From Pseudomonas sp. GV085 (GTDB lineage Bacteria; Pseudomonadota; Gammaproteobacteria; Pseudomonadales; Pseudomonadaceae): a DNA stretch of 64,000 nucleotides. Location of the stretch: positions 310,001 to 374,000 of the forward strand of contig NZ_QAOV01000001.1 in assembly GCF_003050925.1 (NCBI RefSeq), written 5' to 3'. Under the pieces are notes generated by a model. The model searched no databases, was not told where the DNA came from, and saw only the letters and a program-made list of their open reading frames with translations. This document shows, in pieces, positions 18,255 through 30,497 of the stretch; the first letter of the stretch is position 1, and each line of letters opens with the position of its first letter. The translations under genes were made by a program, and so were the position numbers.

Positions 18255-19359
18255 TGGCTGTCAGCGGCCATTGGCTGCCGAGCACGGCGTGGTAGTGGCG
18301 CAACAAGCTGCTGACCACGGTGTCCCAGGCGTAATGCCGTTCGACATGCAACCGCGCGTGTTTGCCCAGCGTTGTGTTGCCCGACCCAAACAATTCTCGA
18401 ACGGCGGTGGCCATCGCGGCGGGATTGTTCGGCGCGCAGAGCCGGCCGCAGTCCTCGCTGACGATTTCCTCGAAGGCCCCGGCCGCCACGGCCACCACCG
18501 GAATACCGCTGGCCATGGCCTCCAGAATGACCAGGCCGAAGGTTTCCTGATCGCCGGCGTGCAACAGTGCATCGGCGCTGGCCATCAGGCGGGCCACCTG
18601 CGCCGCCGGGCAGAACTCGTCGATCACCGTCACGTTGGACGGCACGGCCGTGGGCATTGACGAACCAACCAGCAGCAGGTGATAGCGCCGGCCCAGGCGT
18701 TTCATGCAGTCGAGCAGCACCGGCAGGTTTTTTTCCTTGGATCCGCGCCCGGCGAAGATCAGCAGGCGGGTGTTTTCGTCCAGGCCCAACTCGGCTCGCA
18801 GCCCGGGGTCTCTGGCATCGGGATTGAAGGTCTGCAGGTCGACGCCGAGCGGTTGCACAAACACATTCTTGACTCCAAGCCCGGTGAGCTTGTCGGCCAT
18901 GACCTGACTGGGCGCCAGTACGCGGTCAAAGTTGCCGTAGAGCTTGCTGACATAGGCCTCGACGTTGTTGGTCACCCAATGGCCCATGCGATTGCTGACC
19001 AGCAGGGGCAGGTCCGAGTGATAAAAGCCGATGACCGGCACATCGAGTTGGCGCCGCGCATCCAGCGCCGCCCAGGCCGTGAGATAAGGATCGCCGACTT
19101 CGATCAGGTCAGGCTGCAAATCCTGCAAGACATTGCGCCACGGCGCGAGGCGCAGAGGGAAGCGATAGCCCTTGCCGAAGGGCAGGGCAGGGGCCGGAAC
19201 GGTGTAAATACCATCCTGTTCGCTAAAAGAAGATCCGGGAATCAGCAAACTGTGGCGAATGCCCGGTTTGATGCCCAAACGACGGTGCTTCGCATCCAGA
19301 TAAGTGCGTACGCCACCGCTGGCAGGGGCGTAGAACATGGTGATGTCAGCGATATGCAC
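18247..19359 (-). CDS. GT4-family glycosyltransferase
   Basis: A 370-residue GT-B fold enzyme. The acceptor-side N-domain opens with YAPASGGVRTYLDAKH, the usual GG loop. The nucleotide-sugar domain has GRGSKEKNLPVLLDCM and the E-x7-E motif in GDQETFGLVILEAMASG. Family 4 retaining transferases use UDP-, GDP- or ADP-sugars. It lacks a signal peptide and shares an overlapping stop/start with the deacetylase-like gene, suggesting they modify the same glycan or glycolipid. Donor and acceptor cannot be told from sequence. Confidence 0.9.
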   Translation of the reverse strand: MHIADITMFYAPASGGVRTYLDAKHRRLGIKPGIRHSLLIPGSSFSEQDGIYTVPAPALPFGKGYRFPLRLAPWRNVLQDLQPDLIEVGDPYLTAWAALDARRQLDVPVIGFYHSDLPLLVSNRMGHWVTNNVEAYVSKLYGNFDRVLAPSQVMADKLTGLGVKNVFVQPLGVDLQTFNPDARDPGLRAELGLDENTRLLIFAGRGSKEKNLPVLLDCMKRLGRRYHLLLVGSSMPTAVPSNVTVIDEFCPAAQVARLMASADALLHAGDQETFGLVILEAMASGIPVVAVAAGAFEEIVSEDCGRLCAPNNPAAMATAVRELFGSGNTTLGKHARLHVERHYAWDTVVSSLLRHYHAVLGSQWPLTANG

Positions 19360-19484
19360 GATGAACGGTCCTCCAGTCCCGGTACTCCCTTGGTTGACCT
19401 ATATGAAGGATAGATGTTCGGTTGGGGTTGTGCGGGTGGAGGTAGAGAGGGTTGAGACGAGGCGTTCGCTGCGGTGCGGCGATC

Positions 19485-19546
19485 CGACAAGCCAGCTCCT
19501 ACAGACTTCACGCTAAACCCTGTAGGAGCTGGTTTGCCAGCGAAGA
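19485..19546. repeat. REP pair, class C
   Basis: Two inverted arms, CCAGCTCCTACA and TGTAGGAGCTGG, separated by 17 bp and flanked by AAG/GTT and GCCAGCGAAG remnants. It lies between the converging 3' end of the chemoreceptor gene and the promoter side of the glycosyltransferase. The same class occurs at 28087-28178. Confidence 0.85.
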
Positions 19547-19560
19547 GGCCGGTCCAGGCA

Positions 19561-21450
19561 CTAGATACGGAAACTGCCTACCAGCTGCTTCAACCGCGCC
19601 GCCTGCTGCTCAAGGTCCGAGCACGCGCGCAATGTAGATTGCAGGTTTTCCACGCCTTCCTGATTCAGCGTGTTGATCTCGGTGATGTCGACGTTGATCG
19701 ACTCCACCACGGCGGTCTGTTCTTCGGTTGCGGTGGCCACCGACTGGTTCATGCCGTCGATTTCACCGATACGCAGCGTCACGCTGTTCAGGCGTTCGCC
19801 CGCGAGGTTGGCGATCTCCACGCTGTCCTGGCTATGGCGTTGACTGTCGCTCATGGTGCTGACCGATTCCCGGGCGCCGACCTGCAGCTCCTCAATCATG
19901 GTTTGCACCTGTTGCGCCGATTCCTGGGTGCGATGTGCCAGGTTGCGCACCTCGTCCGCCACCACGGCAAAACCACGACCGGCTTCACCGGCACGGGCGG
20001 CTTCAATCGCGGCGTTGAGCGCCAGCAAGTTGGTCTGTTGGGAAATGCTGGTGATCACTTCGAGAATCTGCCCGATGTTCACCGTTTTGCTGTTCAGCGA
20101 CTCGATGTTGGAACTCGATGCGCTGAGCATGCTCGACAGTTGATTCATCGCCACGATGCTGCGGTCCACCACGTGTTGACCATCCTCGGCCAGGCTGCGG
20201 GCATCGCTGGCCTGGCTCGACGCCTGGGCGGCGTTGCGGGCAATTTCCTGGGCGGCGGCGCCTAGCTGGTTGATGGCGGCTGCGACGCTGCTGGTGCGCG
20301 AGGCTTGCTGGTCGGAGTTGAACATCGACGAGTTGGAAGCCGCGACCACGCGCAACGCCACTTCGTTGACTTGCCCGGTGGCCGAGGACACTTCGCGGAT
20401 CGAGCCGTGAATGCGCTCGACGAAGCGGTTGAACGCAGTGCCGAGGGTGCCGAATTCGTCATTGTTCTGGATGGCGAGGCGTTTGGTCAGGTCGCCTTCG
20501 CCGTCGGCGATATCAGCCATGGCACGGGTCATGACGTGCAATGGCTGGATCAGGATGCGAATCAGCATGCCGAGCAGGGCGATGATGATGGCCACGGCAA
20601 TCACGGTCGCAACGACCGCCGAGGTGCGGAACTCGCTGAGCATCGAGAAGGCCTTTTCCTTGTCGACCGACAGACCGATGTACCAATTGACCGACGACAA
20701 GCCTTTGATCGGGGTGAAGGTCACGATGCGGGTTTTGCCGTCGACCTGGATCTCGCTCATTGCGCTGCTGATGGCCGGCGTGTCTTGCGGGTAGACATCC
20801 TTGAGCGTCTTCATCGCCAGCGCTTTGTCGGGATGTACCAGGATCTTGCCGTCGGAACTGACCAGGAAGGCATAACCCATGCCGTCGAAGTCCAGCGTGC
20901 CAAGGCTGTCGGCGATCACCTGCAAGCTCAGGTCGCCACCGACCACGCCGATGTTCTGGCCGTCCTTGATAACGCTGTCGACAATGGAAATCACCAGTTG
21001 TCCGGAGGCCAGATCAATATAAGGCTCGGTCAATGCCGAACCGCTGCTGGCTTGCGCGCTCTTGTACCAAGGGCGTGCACGCGGGTCATAGCCATCGGGC
21101 ATCTTGCTGTCCGGGCGAATGATGAAAGAGCCATCCTTGTTGCCGAGGTAGGCGCCCATGAAGGTCGAGGTCACGGCTTTTTGTACAAGCAGCCTGGAAA
21201 CGTTGTCGGCATCGGGATTGAGCGCGACAGTTTGTGACAGGTTTTCAATCAGCAGGCTGCGCCCGTTCAACCAGGTCTGGATATTGTTGGCGGTCACTGC
21301 GCCCATTTCCTGCAGATAGTTATCAAGGTCTTCGCGGATGGCGTTGCGCTGCAAATAGTCGTTGTACAGCGTGAATGAGGCGAAGGCGGCAATAACAATA
21401 AGGGCGGCGGCAAGCAGGATTTTATGGCTGAAACGCAGATTTTTGTTCAT
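19561..21450 (-). CDS. Methyl-accepting chemotaxis protein, PctA/B-like amino-acid receptor
   Basis: A 629-residue receptor, the same length as P. aeruginosa PctA. Membrane helices at ~10-29 and ~277-300 enclose a periplasmic dCache_1 domain. HAMP follows (~300-355) and the signalling domain has the hairpin tip [25 protein letters not shown] (quoted in two pieces: [15 protein letters not shown] and [10 protein letters not shown]). Ligand-pocket residues Y121, R126, W128, Y129, Y144, D146 and D173 are all present, which is the amino-acid-binding signature of dCache receptors. It should sense L-amino acids and signal through CheA/CheW. It stands alone with its own promoter region. Which of the pct/cta paralogues it is cannot be decided here. 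Confidence 0.93.
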   Translation of the reverse strand: MNKNLRFSHKILLAAALIVIAAFASFTLYNDYLQRNAIREDLDNYLQEMGAVTANNIQTWLNGRSLLIENLSQTVALNPDADNVSRLLVQKAVTSTFMGAYLGNKDGSFIIRPDSKMPDGYDPRARPWYKSAQASSGSALTEPYIDLASGQLVISIVDSVIKDGQNIGVVGGDLSLQVIADSLGTLDFDGMGYAFLVSSDGKILVHPDKALAMKTLKDVYPQDTPAISSAMSEIQVDGKTRIVTFTPIKGLSSVNWYIGLSVDKEKAFSMLSEFRTSAVVATVIAVAIIIALLGMLIRILIQPLHVMTRAMADIADGEGDLTKRLAIQNNDEFGTLGTAFNRFVERIHGSIREVSSATGQVNEVALRVVAASNSSMFNSDQQASRTSSVAAAINQLGAAAQEIARNAAQASSQASDARSLAEDGQHVVDRSIVAMNQLSSMLSASSSNIESLNSKTVNIGQILEVITSISQQTNLLALNAAIEAARAGEAGRGFAVVADEVRNLAHRTQESAQQVQTMIEELQVGARESVSTMSDSQRHSQDSVEIANLAGERLNSVTLRIGEIDGMNQSVATATEEQTAVVESINVDITEINTLNQEGVENLQSTLRACSDLEQQAARLKQLVGSFRI

Positions 21451-21626
21451 GGCTTGGGGTTCCGCTAAGGTCTTAATGTCCAGTGCGTGCTTTTATAAAG
21501 GGGCGCACGACGGGCAAGGTTGAAAGCAAGTGAATTTTCCGACTCTCCTTAGGGAAATTTCCGACCAGATCGTGTCTGACTGCTTTGTCGTTATCTCTAT
21601 CGGCCGTGTAGGACCAAAGATTAATC

Positions 21627-23117
21627 ATGGGTGACCAAATGCCTGACTCTCTGCAACTCGTTATCGGTGCCGATCTCAATGGGCAGCCGATTGCCCAGGC
21701 TATGCGTCTGGCGAACCGCCACGGTTTGATCGCAGGCGCGACCGGCACCGGCAAGACCGTCACTTTGCAACGATTGGCCGAAGCCTTCAGCGATGCTGGC
21801 GTGGCGGTGTTCGCCGCCGACATCAAGGGTGACCTGTGTGGCCTCGGTGCCGCTGGCAACCCCCAGGGCAAGATCGCCGAGCGGATTGCCGGGATGCCCT
21901 GGCTCAACCACAAGCCTCAGGCTTATCCGGTGACGTTGTGGGACGTACACGGTCAGTCCGGTCATCCTTTGCGCACAACCTTGAGTGAAATGGGGCCGCT
22001 GCTGCTGGGCAGCCTGCTGGAACTGACCGACAGTCAGCAGTCGGCGCTGTACGCCGCGTTCAAGGTGGCGGATCGCGAAGGCCTGTTGTTGCTCGATCTC
22101 AAGGATCTGAAGGCGTTACTCAATCACCTGCGGGACAACCCCCTGTTGCTGGGCGACGATGCGGCATTGATGACCACCGGTTCCAGCCAGGCATTGCTGC
22201 GGCGTCTGGCGACCCTGGAACAACAGGGCGCCGAAGCCCTGTTCGGCGAGCCTGCGCTGCAACTCGAAGACATCCTCCAGCCCACTGCGGACGGTCGTGG
22301 GCGCATTCATTTGCTGGATGCCAGCCGTCTGGTGCATGAAGCGCCGAAGGTCTACGCGACGTTCCTGCTGTGGTTGCTGGCCGAACTGTTCGAGCAGTTG
22401 CCGGAGCGTGGCGATGCCGACAAACCGTTGCTGGCGCTGTTCTTCGACGAGGCCCACTTGTTGTTCAACGGTACGCCCCAGGCGTTGCGCGATCGTCTGG
22501 AGCAGGTGGTGCGGCTGATTCGTTCGAAAGGCGTTGGCGTGTATTTCGTCACCCAGTCGCCGGGTGACCTGCCGGATGATGTGCTCGCGCAGTTGGGCTT
22601 GCGCATCCAGCATGGTCTGCGTGCGTTTACGGCCAAGGAGCAGAAGTCCCTGCGCGCGGTGGCCGAAGGTTTTCGGCCGAATCCGGCGTTCGATGCGTTG
22701 TCGGTGTTGACCGAACTCGGGATCGGCGAGGCGCTGGTCGGCACCTTGCAGGAAAAAGGCACGCCGGAAATGGTCCAGCGGGTACTGGTGGCACCACCGC
22801 AATCGCGGATCGGGCCTTTGACCGACGCCGAGCGCACGATATTGATCGCAGGCTCACCGTTCAAAGGGCGTTATGACCAACCGATCGATCGCGAATCAGC
22901 CTATGAGGTGCTGATGGGGCGCAAAGGCCTGGCGCCCGAAGCCGAAGCGGAGCAGGGCAAACAGGAACCGAGTTTCACCGAACAGGCGGGAGAGTTCCTT
23001 GGTACAGCGGCAGGGAAGGCGCTGAAATCGGCGATGCAACAGGCGGCGAACCAGATTGGCCGACAGTTGGTGCGCGGCTTGATGGGGTCGTTGCTAGGTA
23101 GCAAAAAACGCCGGTAG
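21627..23117 (+). CDS. HerA/YjgR-like DUF853 ATPase
   Basis: A 496-residue P-loop ATPase of the FtsK/HerA clan. Walker A is GATGTGKT at 37-44 and Walker B is LLALFFDEAHLLF near 272-284. A late VTQSPGDLPDDVLAQLG matches the DUF853 sensor region. The C-terminus (EFLGTAAGKALKSAMQQ onward, then GSLLGSKKRR) is basic and amphipathic. ATGs at 21627 and 21639 are both possible; neither has a strong ribosome site. Relatives are widespread in Proteobacteria, and a DNA- or polymer-translocating role is assumed from the fold but unproven. Confidence 0.88.
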   Translation: MGDQMPDSLQLVIGADLNGQPIAQAMRLANRHGLIAGATGTGKTVTLQRLAEAFSDAGVAVFAADIKGDLCGLGAAGNPQGKIAERIAGMPWLNHKPQAYPVTLWDVHGQSGHPLRTTLSEMGPLLLGSLLELTDSQQSALYAAFKVADREGLLLLDLKDLKALLNHLRDNPLLLGDDAALMTTGSSQALLRRLATLEQQGAEALFGEPALQLEDILQPTADGRGRIHLLDASRLVHEAPKVYATFLLWLLAELFEQLPERGDADKPLLALFFDEAHLLFNGTPQALRDRLEQVVRLIRSKGVGVYFVTQSPGDLPDDVLAQLGLRIQHGLRAFTAKEQKSLRAVAEGFRPNPAFDALSVLTELGIGEALVGTLQEKGTPEMVQRVLVAPPQSRIGPLTDAERTILIAGSPFKGRYDQPIDRESAYEVLMGRKGLAPEAEAEQGKQEPSFTEQAGEFLGTAAGKALKSAMQQAANQIGRQLVRGLMGSLLGSKKRR

Positions 23118-23137
23118 CTTGAGTGAACACGATCTAA

Positions 23138-23228
23138 CAGTGGGAGCGAGCCTGCTCGCGAATCGGTGTGTCAGGCAACATCATTGTTGAATGTTATGCC
23201 GCCTTCGCGAGCAGGCTCGCTCCCACAG
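23138..23228. repeat. REPIN, class B
   Basis: Inverted REP pair: GTGGGAGCGAGCCTGCTCGCG at the left (20-base core) and its mirror CGCGAGCAGGCTCGCTCCCAC at the right, about 45 bp apart, between the convergent HerA-like and DciA-like genes. Confidence 0.93.
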
Positions 23229-23235
23229 GGGGTGC

Positions 23236-23694
23236 CTATGAGGATTTGGTTTTGGCGTGCGCCGCCAGTCGCTCCAGCGCGGCCCGCAAATTCGGGTCGC
23301 TGATGCCATCGGCCGTGGCCTGGATGGTCGCTGCCGCGTCGTTGGACAAATCCATGGTATGCCCGGCCGCACCTTGCTGAACGGTCGGCGGTTGAACTTT
23401 GAACAGGATCCGGGTCAGATTGGCAAACTCGTCGAACAGTTGCAGTTGTCGTTGCAGGCGCTTTTGCTGGTAGCGCAGGCGGGTTGCCCAATGACCGTCG
23501 GTGACAATCAGCAACAAACTGCCTTCGCGCCAGGAGGCCACGTGGCAATGCTCGCGAGCGGCGGGTTGCAATTGGCTTTCGAGTAAACGCTGCAGATGAC
23601 CCAGGCGTTGAGCGTGGCCGAGAATGGCTTTCAGCGGCTTGGCTTCGCGTAGTAGAACGGCAGGTACTTTGGCCGTAAGTGGGCGAAATGCCAT
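23236..23694 (-). CDS. DciA-like protein (DUF721)
   Basis: A 152-residue protein from ATG 23694 (MAFRPLTAKVPAVLL); a longer frame to 23781 has no support. The DUF721 core is the KH-like N-domain with LLESQLQPAAREHCHVASWREGSLLLIVTDGHWATRLRYQ (core ending GHWATRLRY). DciA is the replicative-helicase operator used in bacteria that lack DnaC; it helps load DnaB. The position upstream of and divergent from secA matches other pseudomonads. The C-terminal ~60 residues are low in conserved features and include a polar Ala-rich tail. Confidence 0.85.
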   Translation of the reverse strand: MAFRPLTAKVPAVLLREAKPLKAILGHAQRLGHLQRLLESQLQPAAREHCHVASWREGSLLLIVTDGHWATRLRYQQKRLQRQLQLFDEFANLTRILFKVQPPTVQQGAAGHTMDLSNDAAATIQATADGISDPNLRAALERLAAHAKTKSS

Positions 23695-24001
23695 GATCAG
23701 ATACCTGAAGTAACAGAGGCGCCATGGTAGCAGAAAGCACCGGATGCACCCGCCCATTGCTTTTGTGGGTGCTTTGCCCATTAAATCAACAACTAACTTC
23801 TGCCTTGAACGGCTTGAAGTTGAGCAAAACGCCCTTATTTTAAGTGAGCCCCGTCAACGCGCTGTGCCAGCATCGTGGAATATCGCCACTTTCCTCTCCA
23901 TCGTTTCCGGGTAGAATGCTCGTTCGCATGCGGCCATGAGGGCTGCACGGGCGACTCACGGGGCCGCCCTCCATCCCTTTAGTGTGGAAGATCCTGCCGA
24001 T
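23695..24001. promoter_or_regulatory. dciA/secA divergent intergenic region
   Basis: A 307-bp divergent region. TAGAAT at ~23911-23916 is a plausible secA -10 box with no clear -35. The secA frame stays open upstream of ATG 24002 but has no ribosome site, and I see no SecM-like arrest peptide. On the dciA side nothing beyond a short leader is recognised. Confidence 0.4.
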
Positions 24002-26737
<2,736 letters not shown>

Positions 26738-26764
26738 AACCCGTTTCAAACGCTGAAATACCTG

Positions 26765-26797
26765 CGCCGCGACCGGCTTTTGCCGTCGCGGCGTTTT
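26765..26797 (+). terminator. Intrinsic terminator after secA
   Basis: CGCCGCGAC pairs with GTCGCGGCG (11-nt loop), followed by TTTTA, 28 bp after the secA stop. Confidence 0.9.
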
Positions 26798-26857
26798 ACC
26801 ATTCGAACCACCGTTCTGCTGAAACGGTGCTGACATCATTTATAAAGGAGCGCATTC

Positions 26858-28075
26858 ATGGCTGTTGGTCTTGGTCCTTTGCCAACGTTGCACCCGGTTG
26901 CCGGTTTTGAACTCGGTATCGCCTCGGCCGGCATCAAGCGCCCGGGGCGCAAGGATGTTGTGGTCATGCGCTGTGTTGAAGGCTCCACGGTTGCCGGCGT
27001 GTTCACCTTGAACGCCTTTTGCGCCGCACCGGTGATCCTGGCCAAGCAACGCGTACAAGGCCCTGTGCGCTACCTGCTGACCAATACCGGCAATGCCAAC
27101 GCCGGCACCGGCGAACCTGGCTTGGCCGCCGCCGAGCGCACTTGCGCCAAGCTGGCGGAACTGACCGGTGTCGATGCCAGCCAGGTGCTGCCGTATTCCA
27201 CCGGTGTGATCGGCGAGCCGTTGCCAGTGGAGAAAATCGAAGGTGCGCTGCAAGCTGCCCTCGATGATCTGTCGATCCACAACTGGGAAGCTGCCGCCAC
27301 CGGCATCATGACCACCGACACCCTGCCAAAAGGTGCCAGCCGTCAGTTCCAGCATGACGGTGTGACCATCACCGTTACCGGCATCAGTAAAGGCGCCGGC
27401 ATGATTCGTCCGAACATGGCGACCATGCTCGGCTACATCGCCACTGACGCCAAGGTTTCCCGCGATGTGTTGCAAAACCTGATGCTCGATGGCGCCAACA
27501 AGTCGTTCAACCGCATCACCATCGATGGTGATACGTCGACCAACGACTGCTGCATGCTGATTGCCACTGGTCAGGCCGCGCTGCCGGAAATCACCCGCGC
27601 CGAAGGCGAGTTGTTCGCCAAGTTGAAGCAGGCGGTGTTCGAAGTGTGCATGGATGTGGCCCAGGCCATCGTTCGCGATGGAGAAGGCGCAACCAAGTTC
27701 GTGACCGTTGAAGTCAATGGCGGCGGCAATCACCAGGAGTGCCTGGACGTTGGCTACACCGTGGCCCACTCGCCGCTGATCAAGACGGCATTGTTTGCGT
27801 CCGACCCGAACTGGGGACGTATCCTGGCCGCTGTCGGCCGTGCCGGCGTTCCGAACCTGGATGTGAGCAAGATCGACGTATTCCTTGGCGAAGTGTGCAT
27901 TGCCAGCCGTGGCGCGCGCGCGGCGACCTACACCGAAGCCCAGGGTGCGGCGGTGATGCAGCAGGAAGAAATCACCATCCGCATCGAGCTGGGTCGTGGC
28001 GATTGCAGCGAAACCATCTGGACCACCGACCTGTCCCACGAGTACGTGAAGATCAACGCCGAGTACCGCACGTAA
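26858..28075 (+). CDS. argJ: Bifunctional ornithine acetyltransferase / N-acetylglutamate synthase
   Basis: A 405-residue self-processing enzyme of the cyclic arginine pathway. It moves the acetyl group from N-acetylornithine to glutamate and can also acetylate glutamate from acetyl-CoA. AAAGGAG precedes the ATG by 7 nt. The autocleavage site is at Thr189 in [10 protein letters not shown], with KGAGM just before it, and yields alpha and beta chains. The oxyanion-hole Thr-Gly pair is in [10 protein letters not shown]. The end TNDC...NAEYRT is complete. It lies downstream of secA behind a terminator, as in PAO1. Confidence 0.97.
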   Translation: MAVGLGPLPTLHPVAGFELGIASAGIKRPGRKDVVVMRCVEGSTVAGVFTLNAFCAAPVILAKQRVQGPVRYLLTNTGNANAGTGEPGLAAAERTCAKLAELTGVDASQVLPYSTGVIGEPLPVEKIEGALQAALDDLSIHNWEAAATGIMTTDTLPKGASRQFQHDGVTITVTGISKGAGMIRPNMATMLGYIATDAKVSRDVLQNLMLDGANKSFNRITIDGDTSTNDCCMLIATGQAALPEITRAEGELFAKLKQAVFEVCMDVAQAIVRDGEGATKFVTVEVNGGGNHQECLDVGYTVAHSPLIKTALFASDPNWGRILAAVGRAGVPNLDVSKIDVFLGEVCIASRGARAATYTEAQGAAVMQQEEITIRIELGRGDCSETIWTTDLSHEYVKINAEYRT

Positions 28076-28086
28076 TAGCGCATGTC

Positions 28087-28178
28087 CTGTAGGAGCCAGC
28101 TTGCTGGCGAAGGCGTCATCCGCCGCGATGGATTTATCGAGGCTGATATCGCCTTCGCTGGCAAGCCAGCTCCTACAG
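28087..28178. repeat. REPIN, class C
   Basis: CTGTAGGAGCCAGCTTGCTG at the left and CAGCAAG-type mirror GCAAGCCAGCTCCTACAG at the right, about 50 bp apart, between argJ and the GST gene. Confidence 0.9.
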
Positions 28179-28212
28179 AGTTGTGATCTTTCCTGCTTGA
28201 GGATGCTTGAAC

Positions 28213-28845
28213 ATGAGCCTGCACCTGATCATCGGCGACAAACTGCTTTCTTCCTGGTCCCTGCGTGGCGCCTTGGCCCTCGACCTGACCGGCGCTACCT
28301 ACACCGAAGAACTGATCAAGCTGAACCAGCCGGACACCCGCGAGCGTCTGCTCAAGCATTCGCCGACTGGCAAGGTCCCGCTGCTGAAAACCGAACACGG
28401 TACCATCGCCGACTCCCTGGCGATTGCCGAATACCTGGCAGAACAGTTCCCGTCCGCAGGCCTCTGGCCGAAAGACATTGCCGCCCGCGCTCAGGCGCGC
28501 TCGGCGTGTGCGCAGATGCACAGCGGGTTCTTCGCCATGCGCGGCAATATGCCGTTTGACCTGAGCCATGACGCCCCTTTGTCTCCGGTTCCGGCTGACG
28601 TTCAGGTCGACATCGAACGCATGTCGGCGCTGTGGGCCGAATGCCGTGCCGCCGCGACCGAAACCGGGCCATACCTGTTTGGTCAAATCAGTCTGGCTGA
28701 CGCGTTCTTTGCACCGATTGCCGTGCGCCTGCGCACCTATCAGGTGAAGTTGTCTGCCATTGACGAGGCCTACGTCGAAACCCTCTACCTATGGCCGGCG
28801 TTCAAGGCGTGGCAGAAGGCCGGACTGGAGGAGTTGCAAAAGTGA
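28213..28845 (+). CDS. Glutathione S-transferase-like protein
   Basis: A 210-residue cytosolic protein from ATG 28213 (MSLHLIIGDKLLSSWSLRG); GAGGA lies upstream. The thioredoxin-like N-domain has the WSLRGALAL segment where the catalytic Ser/Thr usually sits, then GKVPLLKTEHG with the cis-proline and IADSLAIAEYLAEQ for glutathione contact. The helical C-domain follows and has FGQISLADAFFAPI. The substrate is unknown. Its stop overlaps the GTG start of the Nudix gene, so both are co-translated. Confidence 0.9.
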   Translation: MSLHLIIGDKLLSSWSLRGALALDLTGATYTEELIKLNQPDTRERLLKHSPTGKVPLLKTEHGTIADSLAIAEYLAEQFPSAGLWPKDIAARAQARSACAQMHSGFFAMRGNMPFDLSHDAPLSPVPADVQVDIERMSALWAECRAAATETGPYLFGQISLADAFFAPIAVRLRTYQVKLSAIDEAYVETLYLWPAFKAWQKAGLEELQK

Positions 28846-29786
28846 AACGAGTCCATGTCGCCGCCGCCGTCATCCGCGATGGCAGTGGCCAAATCCTCAT
28901 CGCCCGTCGTGCCGACTCACAGCATCAGGGCGGTCTGTGGGAGTTTCCAGGCGGCAAGGTCGAGGCCGACGAGTCGGTCGAAACCGCACTGGCCCGTGAA
29001 CTCCATGAAGAGCTGGGCATCGTGGTCGGCGCGGCGCGCCCGCTGATCAAGATTCGGCACGATTACCCGGACAAACAGGTGTTGCTGGATGTCTGGGAAG
29101 TTTCGGTGTTTACCGGCGAGCCTCACGGTGCCGAAGGCCAACCGCTGGCCTGGGTGTCACCCCGCGACCTGTCGGGTTACGAGTTTCCTGAAGCCAACCG
29201 GCCGATCGTCGCGGCCGCGAAATTGCCCGCTCAGTACCTGATCACTCCGGAAGACCTGGAGACCCCCGCGTTGCTGCGTGGTATTCAGAAGGCTATTGCC
29301 GGCGGTATCAAACTGATCCAGTTGCGTGCACCAAACGGTTACGACCCGAAATACCGCGACCTGGCCGTGGATGCGGCAGGGCTGTGTGCCGGCAAGGCGC
29401 AATTGATGATCAAGGGGCCGTTCGAATGGCTGGGCGACTTCCCGTCTGCGGGTTGGCACATTACCTCGGCGCAGCTGCGCAAATACGCAGCGGCTGGCCG
29501 ACCGCTACCGGCGTCGCGCTGGCTGGCGGCCTCGTGCCATAACGCTGAAGAGCTGGCGCTGGCCGAACAGATGGGCGTGGATTTCGTGACCCTGTCACCG
29601 GTTCAACCTACCCTGACTCATCCTGGCGCCGAGCCGTTAGGTTGGGAGCAGGCGTCGAGCCTGATCGACGGGTTCAGCAAGCCGGTGTTCCTGCTGGGTG
29701 GCGTTGGTCCGGCTGAGGTCGAGGAAGCCTGGGCTGCGGGGGCACAGGGTGTGGCGGGGATTCGGGCGTTTTGGCCTGAGGCCTGA
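28842..29786 (+). CDS. Nudix hydrolase fused to a ThiE-like domain (MutT-type)
   Basis: A 314-residue fusion. GTG 28842 overlaps the previous stop (GTGA) and has GGAGG about 10 nt upstream. Residues ~1-130 are a MutT-like Nudix domain with the full box GGKVEADESVETALARELHEEL (first 20: GGKVEADESVETALARELHE) and should clean 8-oxo-dGTP from the nucleotide pool. Residues ~135-314 resemble thiamine-phosphate synthase (IQLRAPNGYDPKYRDLA; VDFVTLSPVQPTLTHPG; FLLGGVGPAEV). The ThiE half lacks the usual GQxD loop (ASCHNAEELA is seen instead), so it may not make thiamine phosphate. The same fusion occurs in other gammaproteobacteria. Confidence 0.9.
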   Translation: MKRVHVAAAVIRDGSGQILIARRADSQHQGGLWEFPGGKVEADESVETALARELHEELGIVVGAARPLIKIRHDYPDKQVLLDVWEVSVFTGEPHGAEGQPLAWVSPRDLSGYEFPEANRPIVAAAKLPAQYLITPEDLETPALLRGIQKAIAGGIKLIQLRAPNGYDPKYRDLAVDAAGLCAGKAQLMIKGPFEWLGDFPSAGWHITSAQLRKYAAAGRPLPASRWLAASCHNAEELALAEQMGVDFVTLSPVQPTLTHPGAEPLGWEQASSLIDGFSKPVFLLGGVGPAEVEEAWAAGAQGVAGIRAFWPEA

Positions 29787-29809
29787 TTCTGTGCTGTAGC
29801 TTCTGACGC

Positions 29810-29894
29810 CATCGCGAGCAGGCTCGCTCCCACAGGTGACCGCATTGTTGCTGAAGAAATGCGATCAAATGTGGGAGCGAGCCTGCTCGCGATG
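29810..29894. repeat. REPIN, class B
   Basis: CATCGCGAGCAGGCTCGCTC and its mirror GAGCGAGCCTGCTCGCGATG, about 45 bp apart, between the Nudix-ThiE gene and the convergent adenosyltransferase gene. Orientation is outside-in compared with the copy at 23138. Confidence 0.93.
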
Positions 29895-29913
29895 AGGGCC
29901 TGACAGCCGCCGA

Positions 29914-30495
29914 CTAAATTTCAGGTTTCGCCGCAGGCTGCCATAGAATTTCGGCCACTCCCTGACGCTTGGCAATCAGCCGCGCCATCACAAACAACAG
30001 ATCCGACAACCGATTGATATACGCCAGGCCAACCCCGGCCAACGGCTCAATCGCATTAAGTTGCTGACACCGCCGCTCTGCGCTGCGCGCCAGGCTGCGG
30101 CAGACATGGGCCTGGGCAATCAGCGCCGAACCGCCGGGCAAGATGAAATTTTCCAGCGGTCCCAACTCTTCATTCCACACATCGATCGCGGCTTCCAGGC
30201 GTTCGATTTCCGCTGCATTCAACGCCTGATACACCGGCATCGCCAGTTCGCCACCGAGGTCGAACAATCGGTGCTGGCAAGGCGCCAAAACATCGATCAC
30301 TTCCTGAAAGCCTGCAACGGTGTGCGTTTGCGCCGCCAATCCGGCCAGCAGCACGCCCACCTGACTGTTCAGCGTATCGACTTCGCCAATGGCCTCGATC
30401 CGCGGGTGATCCTTGGGTACGCGACGGCCATCGCCCAGTCCGGTCTCGCCTTTGTCGCCAGTGCGGGTGTAAATCTTCGACAAACGAAAGCCCAT
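29914..30495 (-). CDS. Cob(I)yrinic acid a,c-diamide adenosyltransferase, PduO type
   Basis: A 193-residue enzyme from ATG 30495 (MGFRLSKIYTRTGDKGETG) that transfers adenosyl from ATP to cob(I)alamin. It has the PduO/MMAB ATP motif TRTGDKGETGLGDGRRVPKD, then IGEVDTLNSQVG, FILPGGS, RSAERR and YINRLSDLLFVMAR, all in family order. It begins 2 bp after the sensor kinase stop, so it is probably on the kinase mRNA. Functional coupling with the kinase is not evident. Confidence 0.94.
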   Translation of the reverse strand: MGFRLSKIYTRTGDKGETGLGDGRRVPKDHPRIEAIGEVDTLNSQVGVLLAGLAAQTHTVAGFQEVIDVLAPCQHRLFDLGGELAMPVYQALNAAEIERLEAAIDVWNEELGPLENFILPGGSALIAQAHVCRSLARSAERRCQQLNAIEPLAGVGLAYINRLSDLLFVMARLIAKRQGVAEILWQPAAKPEI

Positions 30496-30497
30496 GG

